DNA of 6,657 nt from Acidobacteriota bacterium (GCA_021778875.1 JAJYBT010000147.1:1-6657), one strand, 5' to 3'; shown: positions 1-5,545, counted from the first letter of the stretch. Numbers and translations are program-made. The notes: generated by a model from the sequence alone, not told the origin.

Positions 1-783
1 ATGTTCCCACACCACGAGAACGAGATTGCGCAGAGCGAGACCGTGACCCACAAGCCCTTGGCCCGTCACTGGATGCATGTGCGCTTCCTGCTCGTGGACG
101 GGCGCAAGATGTCCAAGAGCGAGGGCAACTTCTACACCCTGCGCGACCTGCTGCTCAAGGGCTACAAGGCATCGGCCATCCGCCTGGCGCTCATCTCCGT
201 TCCCTACCGGCACCAGCTGAACTTCACCTTCGACGGGCTGACGGAAGCAACCAACGCCATCGACCGGCTGCGGACCTTCCACCAGCGCGTAACCAAGGGC
301 AGCTTTCCCGCCGGCTCCAATCCCGCCCTGCAGGCTGCCGCGGGAAAAGCCCGCACAGAGTATATGGCCGCCCTTGCCAACGACCTGAATACCGCCGAGG
401 CGCGAGCGCCCATCTTTGACCTGATTCGTACGGCCAACACCGCCATCGACCAGGGCCAGTTCCTCGCCGGCGACCGCGATGCCATTCTGGCCGTGCTGGC
501 CGACTTCGATGCCGTCTTTGACGTGCTCGAAGATCGCGACGACGAGCCGACGCGGCGCGCCCTGGCCTGGGCGGAGCAGTCCGGCCGCATGGCCGAGGTT
601 GCGCCCGAGTTGCTGGCGCGCCAGTCCCTGACCGACGAGGCCATTGACGCGCTCGTAGCCGAACGTACCCTGGCCAAACGCCAGCGCAACTTTGCCCGCG
701 CCGACCAGATTCGCAACGAGCTGGCCGAAAAAGGCATCGTGCTGGAAGACGCAAAAGACGGTGTACGCTGGAAGCGGAAGTAA
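1..783 (+). CDS. cysS: Cysteinyl-tRNA synthetase, C-terminal part (5' end outside window)
   Basis: CysRS charges tRNA-Cys with cysteine in the cytoplasm, using ATP. The visible 260 residues are the second half of a protein usually about 460-480 aa long. The frame is open from base 1, and the ATG there is an internal Met, because the sequence begins inside the conserved FPHHENEIAQSE motif. In the E. coli enzyme the first His and the last Glu of HHENE help hold the active-site zinc (residues 4 and 8 here). The class I signature KMSKS is at residues 36-40, followed by GNFYTLRDLL. After it come the helical DALR region and the small C-terminal domain, ending in a typical RNFARADQIRNEL ... GIVLEDAKDGVRWKR block. 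The stop is TAA and nothing looks damaged. The HIGH motif and the other zinc ligands lie outside the window. A DUF4337 gene follows after 39 nt on the same strand. Confidence 0.96.
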   Translation: MFPHHENEIAQSETVTHKPLARHWMHVRFLLVDGRKMSKSEGNFYTLRDLLLKGYKASAIRLALISVPYRHQLNFTFDGLTEATNAIDRLRTFHQRVTKGSFPAGSNPALQAAAGKARTEYMAALANDLNTAEARAPIFDLIRTANTAIDQGQFLAGDRDAILAVLADFDAVFDVLEDRDDEPTRRALAWAEQSGRMAEVAPELLARQSLTDEAIDALVAERTLAKRQRNFARADQIRNELAEKGIVLEDAKDGVRWKRK

Positions 784-822
784 CCGCCCACCCGCAACAC
801 TGCAAATCCGGAGACATTCCCC

Positions 823-1368
823 ATGGAAGCCAACGAAGCTCACGAACTGCAGGAGCATGCCGAACACGGCTCGCACGAATCCGCGATGCGGCCCGTCGCC
901 TTCACCATGAGCGTGCTGGCCGTGCTGGTGGCCGTCACCACCGTGCTTGGCCACCGCACCCACACTGAGGCGGTGCTGGAACAGAACAGGGCCACCGACC
1001 AGTGGAACTTTTACCAGGCCAAGAAGATCCGCTCCAACGACACCTACCTCGCCGCCGATCTTCTCAGCGTCGTCGCCGTTGCAGACAAGGCCGGCGCCGA
1101 AAAGATCGCCAAATCGTATGCCAGTCATCAGGCCAAGTGGGAAGCCGACCTGAAGGAAGAACAGCAGAAGGCCGAGGAGTTGCAGCAGAAGGTGGAGCAG
1201 GCCGAGGCCCACGCCGACCGCTACGATCTGGCCGAGGCGCTGCTGGAGATCGGCCTCGTCATCACCTCCGTCACGCTGCTCACCCGCAGCCGCATATACT
1301 GGTACCTCGGTATCGCGTTCGCCCTGGCCGGCATCGGTTCGGCCATCTCCGTGCTCTTCCTCAAGTAA
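823..1368 (+). CDS. DUF4337-type membrane protein with coiled coil
   Basis: This is a 181-aa inner-membrane protein of unknown function that I recognise as DUF4337-like. A His/Glu-rich hydrophilic head (residues 1-22; His 7, 12, 15 and 18) leads into a first membrane segment (about 25-43). The family-like stretch HTEAVLEQNRATDQWNFYQA follows at about 47-66. A long charged helix, likely a coiled coil, spans about 88-133 (EADLKEEQQKAEELQQKVEQ). Two more membrane segments lie at about 138-154 and 159-179, and the chain ends at once after the last one. The start is ATG 823, with GGAGA at 810-814 and an 8-nt gap. It sits 39 nt behind cysS and 58 nt before the next gene, so co-transcription is possible. 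The name rests on remembered family sequence; the membrane and coiled-coil calls are read directly. The biochemical role is unknown. Confidence 0.88.
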   Translation: MEANEAHELQEHAEHGSHESAMRPVAFTMSVLAVLVAVTTVLGHRTHTEAVLEQNRATDQWNFYQAKKIRSNDTYLAADLLSVVAVADKAGAEKIAKSYASHQAKWEADLKEEQQKAEELQQKVEQAEAHADRYDLAEALLEIGLVITSVTLLTRSRIYWYLGIAFALAGIGSAISVLFLK

Positions 1369-1374
1369 GAGGAG
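1369..1374 (+). promoter_or_regulatory. Strong Shine-Dalgarno that leaves the next start ambiguous
   Basis: GAGGAG directly follows the TAA of the DUF4337 gene. It stands 10 nt before a TTG codon at 1385, in frame with the secreted-protein gene, and 52 nt before the ATG at 1427 that I prefer. If this ribosome site is used, the protein gains 14 residues (MRTTMPVFMRVGAI) ahead of its signal peptide. The weaker GAGAG at 1411-1415 fits ATG 1427 with an 11-nt gap. Confidence 0.45.
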
Positions 1375-1426
1375 CGGCCTGGGGTTGCGAACAACGATGC
1401 CTGTTTTCATGAGAGTTGGCGCAATT

Positions 1427-2071
1427 ATGAATGCCCGATGGATCGCCGCCTTGTTCGCCCTCTGCAGTGCTCCGCTGCTGTCGCAGACGGCCACGCCCGC
1501 CACCGCCAGCCACACCAGCGCTCTCGGCTTCAGCTATGCGTTGCCGACCGACTGGCAGGTGGTGGAAGCCACGCCGACCCTCAACGACATGAAGCAGCGG
1601 CAGGCCGATCAGACCGCGAACCAGAACGAGAAGAAGGGCATCGGCTGCGTCGAGATTCCCATCACGGCCCGCCACGGCGATCCCGCCTCCATGGTTGTGG
1701 TCATGGCCCTGCCCTTCGACTGCTTCGGGCAGCAGATGACGGAAAAAGATCTCCCCGGCTTTGCCGAAGGCGCCTCGGAAGGGCTTCGGCGGGCGCTCGT
1801 CATCTCAGAGCCGGCCTTCGGCACATACACGCTGGGCACCCATAGCCTGTGGATCGAGCGCGCCCACGGCGCCCTCATCGGACACCCGGAAGCCCACTAT
1901 ACCGTTGAGGTTACCTGCAGCCTGCTGAAGAAGAGCGCGGTCTGCTGGATGACCATGGCCGCCGACGATGCCACGCTGCAGACCTTCGAGCATGGCATGG
2001 TCTCGCTGGACGGCGAAGCACCGGTCGCCCTGGTTCCGGCCACCGCCTTCGACAAGAAACCCACCCAGTAG
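1427..2071 (+). CDS. Secreted protein of unknown function, four cysteines in mature part
   Basis: I do not recognise a named family. From ATG 1427 the product is 214 aa. It begins with a signal peptide: a short basic n-region (MNAR), a hydrophobic core (WIAALFALCSAPLLS), then a small-residue cleavage region (QTATPATA, about 20-27). No lipobox precedes Cys13, so it is probably a soluble exported protein. The mature part opens with LGFSYALPTDWQVVE, which resembles the start of the PsbP/DcrB-like domains common in small bacterial envelope proteins; this is a weak inference. Mature cysteines lie at 74, 99, 164 and 173, an even number that could form two disulfides. In-frame alternative starts are TTG 1385 (best ribosome site, at 1369-1374), ATG 1397 and ATG 1409. 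I chose 1427 because it gives the most compact signal peptide. It lies downstream of the DUF4337 gene, and no clear terminator follows its TAG. Confidence 0.75.
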   Translation: MNARWIAALFALCSAPLLSQTATPATASHTSALGFSYALPTDWQVVEATPTLNDMKQRQADQTANQNEKKGIGCVEIPITARHGDPASMVVVMALPFDCFGQQMTEKDLPGFAEGASEGLRRALVISEPAFGTYTLGTHSLWIERAHGALIGHPEAHYTVEVTCSLLKKSAVCWMTMAADDATLQTFEHGMVSLDGEAPVALVPATAFDKKPTQ

Positions 2072-2299
2072 ATCGGCACGGAAAGCTCGGCAGAATGCCC
2101 CGCCGCGGCGTCGCGGCTGCGGGCTGCCCGTGGCAGTGGCGTAGTTGTGCGTGCTATCCTCTGGCCAATGGGTCCTCCATGACAATGCATGCCACAAGCG
2201 CCAATCTGCCGGTACCAGCCTTCAGCTGCTGGTCGCGGTTCCGCGCGCTCTGCATTTGCCCGCGCCGCCATCTGTGCGTGCTGCCCACCCGCACGCGAC

Positions 2300-2339
2300 C
2301 TAGTCTCTTCGGCGGAGACTAGTACCAACCCGCCGAAGA
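2300..2339 (+). promoter_or_regulatory. Two overlapping, mutually exclusive inverted repeats
   Basis: Stem A: CTAGTCTC (2300-2307) pairs perfectly with GAGACTAG (2315-2322), giving 8 bp around a 7-nt loop. Stem B: TCTTCGGCGG (2306-2315) pairs perfectly with CCGCCGAAGA (2330-2339), giving 10 bp around a 14-nt loop. The 5' arm of B is the whole loop of A plus three paired bases of A, so only one can form at a time. It ends 123 nt before the aminotransferase ATG. As RNA this would be a two-state leader switch. As DNA, the 23-bp palindrome of A could be a repressor operator. No U run follows B, so it is not a classical attenuator. The pairing is read directly; any function is inference. Confidence 0.4.
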
Positions 2340-2377
2340 TCCTCGCCCGCAACCGCCGGCCACCCAGACTGGCTGAA

Positions 2378-2402
2378 ACGGACGACCCCGCACGGGGTCC
2401 GT
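2378..2402 (+). repeat. Bulged GC-rich hairpin upstream of the aminotransferase
   Basis: ACGG (2378-2381) pairs with CCGT (2399-2402), and ACCCC (2385-2389) with GGGGT (2394-2398), around a GCAC loop. The three left-side bases at 2382-2384 bulge out, giving 9 bp in all. No T run follows. It lies 60 nt before the ATG at 2463, clear of the ribosome site at 2449-2454. It could belong to the same leader structure as the 2300-2339 repeats, or be chance in GC-rich DNA. Confidence 0.35.
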
Positions 2403-2462
2403 GGCCATGCGCCAGTCACGCGCGCAAGGCCGCACAACCAGATTCGCCGAGGAGACAAGAAG

Positions 2463-3857
2463 ATGACCCAGCAAGAACTGCACGCGCAATTTGGACCCAA
2501 GCTCGTTGGTCCCCTGCCCGGCCCCAAGGCCAGGGCTGCCGTTGAGGCCGACAACCGGCTCATCTCGCCCAGCTATACGCGCTCATACCCGCTGGTCGCC
2601 AAGCGCGGTCGCGGCATCCGCGTGGAAGACGTGGACGGAAACGAGTTCCTCGACTTCTCCGCAGGGATTGCCGTCACCTCCACCGGGCACTGTCACCCTG
2701 AGGTGGTGGCCGCCGTCCAGAAGCAGGCAGGCGAGCTGCTGCACATCTCCGGCACCGATTTCTACAACGAGCCGCTCACAGACCTGGCCGAGCGCCTCTC
2801 CGCCGTTGCCCCCATGCCGGGGCCGCATCGCTTCTTCTACGGCAACTCCGGAGCCGAGGCTATTGAGTGCGCGCTGAAGCTGGCCCGCTATCACACCGGC
2901 CGCCAGCATGTGATCGCCTTCCTCGGCGCGTTCCACGGACGCACCATGGGCGCCTTGTCGCTCACGGCCTCCAAGCCCCAGCAAAAGCGGCGCTTTTCTC
3001 CCCTGGTGCCCGGCGTAACCCACGTGCGCTATCCCTATGCCTACCGTGGATGCACCGGCGGCCCTCAGGACGAAGAGGCCTTCGCGCTGGGCTGCGCCCG
3101 ATACATCGAGGAGAAGCTCTTCAAGACCATCCTCGCGCCGGAAGAGGTTGCTGCCATCTTTGTCGAGCCCATTCAGGGCGAGGGCGGCTATGTGGTTGCC
3201 CCCACCAACTTTCTGCGCGAACTGCGCGCCATCTGCGACCGCCACGGCATTCTGCTCGTCGTGGACGAGGTCCAGAGCGGCGCGGGCCGCACCGGCAAGT
3301 GGTGGGCCATCGAGCACTCCGGCGTTCAGCCGGACATCGTCTGCATGGCCAAGGGCATCGCCAGCGGCTTGCCGCTGGGCGTCTGCATGAGCCGTGCGGA
3401 GATCATGGACTGGGTGCCCGGCTCGCATGCCTCCACCTTTGGCGGCAACCCTGTCTCCATCGCCGCCGCGCTGGCCACCATCGACATTCTGGACCGCGAA
3501 CTGATCGCCAATGCGGCCAACGTCGGCGGCAAAATCATGGATCGCCTGCAGGGCTGGAAGCAGACGCATCCCTCGGTCGGCGACGTGCGCGGACGCGGCC
3601 TGATGATCGGCGTCGAGCTGGTGAAGGACAAGACCACGCGCGAGCCCGCCTCGGCGCTGCGCAACCGCGTGGAGGATCTGGCCTTCGAGCGCGGCCTCAT
3701 GATCCTGGGCTGCGGAGAAAACTCCCTCCGCCTGTGCCCCGCGCTGGTCATCAGCGAGCAGGAGGCCACCGTGGCCCTCGACATTCTGGAAGAGGCCCTC
3801 AGCCTGGCGGAAAAGGAGTTCGCGCTCACCGGGGAGCTGGCCGGAACCGTCGCGTAA
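2463..3857 (+). CDS. Class III PLP-dependent aminotransferase (GABA / acetylornithine aminotransferase family)
   Basis: This is a complete 464-aa cytosolic fold-type I enzyme that moves an amino group from a terminal amine or amino acid to a keto acid, with pyridoxal phosphate as cofactor. The class III landmarks are in order: DVDGNEFLDFSAGIAVTSTGH (57-77), the phosphate-binding GNSGAEA (127-133), FHGRT (157-161), EPIQGEGG (235-242), VVDEVQSGAGRTG (266-278) with Asp268 for the pyridine nitrogen, Lys297 in MAKGIASGLPLG as the Schiff-base lysine, and Thr325 in STFGGNP. No catalytic residue is missing. The start is ATG 2463, with GAGGAG at 2449-2454 and an 8-nt gap. The N-terminal arm and the SYPLVAKRGRGIRVEDVDGNE stretch recall the archaeal-type GABA aminotransferase branch, whose members include ornithine aminotransferases and amino-acid racemases. 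The substrate cannot be read from sequence, so I give no symbol. It stands alone between a structured 391-nt gap and a strong terminator. Confidence 0.93.
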   Translation: MTQQELHAQFGPKLVGPLPGPKARAAVEADNRLISPSYTRSYPLVAKRGRGIRVEDVDGNEFLDFSAGIAVTSTGHCHPEVVAAVQKQAGELLHISGTDFYNEPLTDLAERLSAVAPMPGPHRFFYGNSGAEAIECALKLARYHTGRQHVIAFLGAFHGRTMGALSLTASKPQQKRRFSPLVPGVTHVRYPYAYRGCTGGPQDEEAFALGCARYIEEKLFKTILAPEEVAAIFVEPIQGEGGYVVAPTNFLRELRAICDRHGILLVVDEVQSGAGRTGKWWAIEHSGVQPDIVCMAKGIASGLPLGVCMSRAEIMDWVPGSHASTFGGNPVSIAAALATIDILDRELIANAANVGGKIMDRLQGWKQTHPSVGDVRGRGLMIGVELVKDKTTREPASALRNRVEDLAFERGLMILGCGENSLRLCPALVISEQEATVALDILEEALSLAEKEFALTGELAGTVA

Positions 3858-3876
3858 CCGGGTAGCAACGCAATCC

Positions 3877-3916
3877 ACGCCGCATCCGCAAGCCCGCGGG
3901 TGCGGCGTTTTTCTTT
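3877..3916 (+). terminator. Rho-independent terminator of the aminotransferase gene
   Basis: CGCCGCATCCGC (3878-3889) pairs with GCGGGTGCGGCG (3896-3907) over 12 bp, with a single T-G wobble at 3885/3900 and the 6-nt loop AAGCCC. A further A-T pair (3877/3908) is possible. The run TTTTTCTTT follows at 3908-3916. It begins 19 nt after the stop codon. The T run is on one side only, so it stops + strand transcription. It implies that the yraN-like gene needs its own promoter in the 45 nt after it, or relies on read-through. Confidence 0.93.
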
Positions 3917-3961
3917 GCGCCATTTGCTCCCGGCGCGCATTTCAGCGGAGAATGATCAGCG

Positions 3962-4447
3962 ATGACGTGGATGGCGCAACTGCGAATCACGGCGCTGGAG
4001 CGGGCGATGGCCCAGCTTGATGCGCTGGCGCGGCGCCTTGGGCGCGCTGAACAATTGCCCATGCATCTCTCCGTTGGCCTGGAAGGCGAAGATGCGGCCT
4101 TCTTTCACCTGCGGCGCAACGACTACACGGTAGTGGCGCGAAGATGGTCGTGCGGCGAGCTGCCCGGCGATATCGATCTGATCGCATGGAAAGGCCCCAT
4201 GCTCTGCTTTATCGAAGTCAAGACCCGTACCGCGCGCGACATCAAACCCGCAGAGGCCGCCGTGGACTCCCGCAAACGCCACACCCTGCGCAGGCTGGCT
4301 CGCCGCTATGTGCGCCAGCTTCCGGGCGAGGCCGCTCCACCGGCGCGCTTTGACGTCGTAAGCGTGTATCGGGTGCCGGGCCAACCCACCGAGATTACAC
4401 ACTTTGAAGCAGCATTCGGATGGGACGAGCGGCAATTGAGTCGATGA
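3962..4447 (+). CDS. YraN/UPF0102 family protein, predicted endonuclease fold
   Basis: This 161-aa protein matches the YraN (UPF0102) family, which has a Holliday-junction-resolvase-like, PD-(D/E)XK-type nuclease fold. Its precise cellular role is not settled. Motifs in order: GLEGEDAA (39-46), GDIDLIAW (69-76), FIEVKTR (83-89), the AVDSRKRHTLRRLARRYVR helix (100-118), RFDVVSVYR (129-137) and the terminal HFEAAFGW (147-154). Glu43, Asp72, Glu85 and Lys87 form a plausible intact metal site, so an active nuclease is possible. Family members are usually about 115-135 aa and begin a short way before the GxxGE motif. Here about 38 residues precede it, including a charged helix. The start is ATG 3962, with GGAG at 3947-3950 and an 11-nt gap; ATG 3971 and ATG 4061 (Met34) are in-frame alternatives. 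A VOC gene follows after 49 nt. The family call is firm. Confidence 0.9.
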   Translation: MTWMAQLRITALERAMAQLDALARRLGRAEQLPMHLSVGLEGEDAAFFHLRRNDYTVVARRWSCGELPGDIDLIAWKGPMLCFIEVKTRTARDIKPAEAAVDSRKRHTLRRLARRYVRQLPGEAAPPARFDVVSVYRVPGQPTEITHFEAAFGWDERQLSR

Positions 4448-4496
4448 ATCGGCGCACGAAGAGCACAAACCGCTAAATGGCTGTGCGGAGGTTGCC

Positions 4497-4874
4497 ATGG
4501 ATGGCGTTGTCACATTCCTGCTGACGCAGAAACCGGACGAAGCATTGGCATTCTATCGCGACATGCTGGGCCTGCGATTTGCAGGCGATGACGGGTCCGC
4601 GCTGGTGTTCGACATGGACGGCGCCATGCTGCGCATCAGCCGCGTGCCGGAGTTCTCGCCGGCGCAGCACACCGTGCTGGGATGGAAGACGCACGACATT
4701 CGTGCAGAGGTAGCGCGGTTGACGGCAAAAGGCGCACGCTTTGAGCTGTATCCCAACATGGGCCAGGACGAGCTCGGCATCTGCACCTTTCCCACCGGCG
4801 ACAGGGTGGCCTGGCTGAAAGACCCGGATGGCAATCTGCTGTCCCTGTCGCAGTTTTCAAATACGGAGCGCTGA
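4497..4874 (+). CDS. VOC superfamily (glyoxalase/bleomycin-resistance fold) protein
   Basis: A single-domain 125-aa protein of the vicinal-oxygen-chelate fold. FLLTQKPDEALAFYRDMLGLRF (7-28) is the usual first strand and helix with the FYxxxLGL signature. The second half, HDIRAEVARLTAKGARF (66-82) to FPTGDRVAWLKDPDGNLLSLSQ (98-119), carries the typical DPDGN turn. Metal-using members place His or Glu on the first strand and a Glu just after DPDGN. Here the first strand has no His or Glu, and the position after DPDGNLL is Ser. The protein therefore more likely binds a ligand or acts without the usual metal site; this is inferred from motif reading alone. The start is ATG 4497, with GGAGG at 4487-4491 and a 5-nt gap. 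It follows the yraN-like gene by 49 nt and ends 6 nt from the convergent iscX gene. The substrate is unknown. Confidence 0.88.
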   Translation: MDGVVTFLLTQKPDEALAFYRDMLGLRFAGDDGSALVFDMDGAMLRISRVPEFSPAQHTVLGWKTHDIRAEVARLTAKGARFELYPNMGQDELGICTFPTGDRVAWLKDPDGNLLSLSQFSNTER

Positions 4875-4880
4875 GCCGGA

Positions 4881-5099
4881 TTAGCCCTGCGCGTCCTGGT
4901 ACTCCTCGTGCCAGGCCATCTGAATGGCTTCCAGCCTGCCTTCGTTGGACTTGGCCGGATCATCGGCAAAGCCCTCCAGCTCGGTCACGTAACGATGCAG
5001 ATCCGTAAAGCGCACCGTCAGCGGATCCGTATCCGGAAACTTCTCATACAGCTGGATTCCGATCTCTTCAAAGTCGGTCCACATCAGCTCGCGCGGCAT
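4881..5099 (-). CDS. iscX: IscX, Fe-S cluster assembly regulator
   Basis: IscX (YfhJ) is a small acidic protein that binds the cysteine desulfurase IscS, competes with the frataxin CyaY at the same site, binds iron weakly, and tunes the rate of cluster assembly. The 72-aa product aligns with E. coli IscX along its whole length: MWTDFEEIGIQLYEKFPDTD, DPLTVRFTDLH, a LEGFADDP acidic patch, and SNEGRLEAIQMAW near the end. It carries a short C-terminal tail beyond the usual 66 residues. The start is ATG at 5099-5097, with GGAG at 5110-5107 (- strand) and a 7-nt gap. The frame stays open to 5219, but that upstream part runs through the end of fdx and does not resemble IscX. The gap to the fdx stop is 11 nt, so the two are very likely co-transcribed and translationally linked. 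It is the last gene of hscA-fdx-iscX as seen here. Confidence 0.95.
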   Translation of the reverse strand: MPRELMWTDFEEIGIQLYEKFPDTDPLTVRFTDLHRYVTELEGFADDPAKSNEGRLEAIQMAWHEEYQDAQG

Positions 5100-5110
5100 C
5101 CGTTCACTCC

Positions 5111-5527
5111 TTACTTTTGCTCCGCCAGCGTCAGCGGCTTGCCTTCTGAGACGTAGTTGCGATTCCACTTGGGAATCTCCACCACATAATTTCCGGGACG
5201 GGTAATCACGGCCTGGCAACCCAGGCGCGAATTCAACTGCTGATCGGCAGCCATGTCCAGGCGGTCCAGTTCCTCGTCGTCCGCTTCGCTGATGCCCGCG
5301 TCTCCCTCCTTTACCCAGATATGGCAGGTGGTGCAGGCGCAGGCTCCGCCACAGGCGTGATCGAGAAAGATGCCGAAATTTTCTGCAACATCCAGAAAGG
5401 ACATCGGCTTGCCATGATGGTCATACGGCATGGTGCCGAACTCGAACTCGACCGTCTTGCCTTCCGGAAGAAAGGTGACGCGCACAAGCTTATCGGGAGG
5501 AATATTCTTCGTCGTTGCTTCGCTCAT
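5111..5527 (-). CDS. fdx: [2Fe-2S] ferredoxin of the Isc system
   Basis: An adrenodoxin-type [2Fe-2S] ferredoxin that supplies electrons for cluster assembly on IscU. From ATG 5527 it is 138 aa, against about 111 in E. coli. The cluster ligands are clear: Cys59, Cys65 and Cys68 in HACGGACACTTCH, and Cys104 in SRLGCQ, with the usual acidic stretch EADDEELDRLD (81-91) between them. Cys63 is an additional cysteine inside the loop. Two features set it apart from the short enterobacterial form: an insert around GTMPYDHHGKPMS (31-43) before the FLDVAENFGIFLDHAC helix, and a tail of about 18 residues after EIPKW. ATG 5527 is preferred because AAGGA (- strand, 5542-5538) lies 10 nt ahead; the in-frame TTG at 5536 sits almost on top of that site. 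It lies 44 nt after hscA and 11 nt before iscX. Confidence 0.93.
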   Translation of the reverse strand: MSEATTKNIPPDKLVRVTFLPEGKTVEFEFGTMPYDHHGKPMSFLDVAENFGIFLDHACGGACACTTCHIWVKEGDAGISEADDEELDRLDMAADQQLNSRLGCQAVITRPGNYVVEIPKWNRNYVSEGKPLTLAEQK

Positions 5528-5537
5528 AGTCTTCAAA

Positions 5538-5542
5538 TCCTT
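5538..5542 (-). promoter_or_regulatory. Ribosome binding site that fixes the fdx start
   Basis: AAGGA on the - strand lies 10 nt before ATG 5527-5525. The in-frame TTG at 5536-5534 would leave only 1 nt of spacing, so the ATG is the likely start and the three residues MKT ahead of it are not translated. Confidence 0.6.
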
Positions 5543-5545
5543 GGC

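Larger units (their letters stand above)
2072..2462. other. 391-nt intergenic region with inverted repeats
   Basis: No convincing gene on either strand. The open frames here have no ribosome site, are rich in Arg, Pro and Cys, and resemble GC-driven noise. After the TAG at 2071 there is only a weak GGCA/TGCC hairpin (2089-2099) and a GC-rich 6-bp stem GCCGCG/CGCGGC (2102-2117), neither followed by a T run, so no clear terminator. The right half holds the competing inverted repeats at 2300-2339 and a bulged hairpin at 2378-2402, listed separately. I could not find a credible -35/-10 pair, although the transcript of the aminotransferase probably starts somewhere in this gap. Confidence 0.6.

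Noticed and set aside
204..833. Two open frames of about 200 codons on the - strand opposite cysS
   Set aside because: Ser/Ala/Arg-rich composition without motifs; shadows of the well-supported cysS frame.
2102..2117. GC-rich stem as terminator of the secreted-protein gene
   Set aside because: Only 6 bp and no following T run.
2145..2160. TTGTGC and TATCCT as a possible promoter
   Set aside because: The spacing is only 4 nt instead of about 17, and a sigma-54 reading of the same stretch also fails on spacing.
2095..2322. Small + strand frame in the intergenic region, with an inner ATG at 2178 and its stop inside hairpin A
   Set aside because: No ribosome site and a Cys/Arg/Pro-rich product typical of noise. 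A regulatory upstream ORF was considered, but nothing supports it.
1897..2352. 151-codon - strand frame over the intergenic region
   Set aside because: It overlaps the secreted-protein gene, and its product is Ala/Arg-rich without motifs.
2867..3865. 332-codon + strand frame inside the aminotransferase gene
   Set aside because: Arg/His/Pro-rich out-of-frame translation of the real gene, with no domain.
2583..3923. 446-codon open frame on the - strand opposite the aminotransferase
   Set aside because: It mirrors a gene with complete catalytic motifs, has no recognisable domain, and long antisense frames are expected in GC-rich coding DNA.
5100..5219. Longer iscX frame starting at 5219
   Set aside because: The extra 40 residues are an out-of-frame reading of the fdx 3' end. 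IscX homology and a good ribosome site both begin at 5099.
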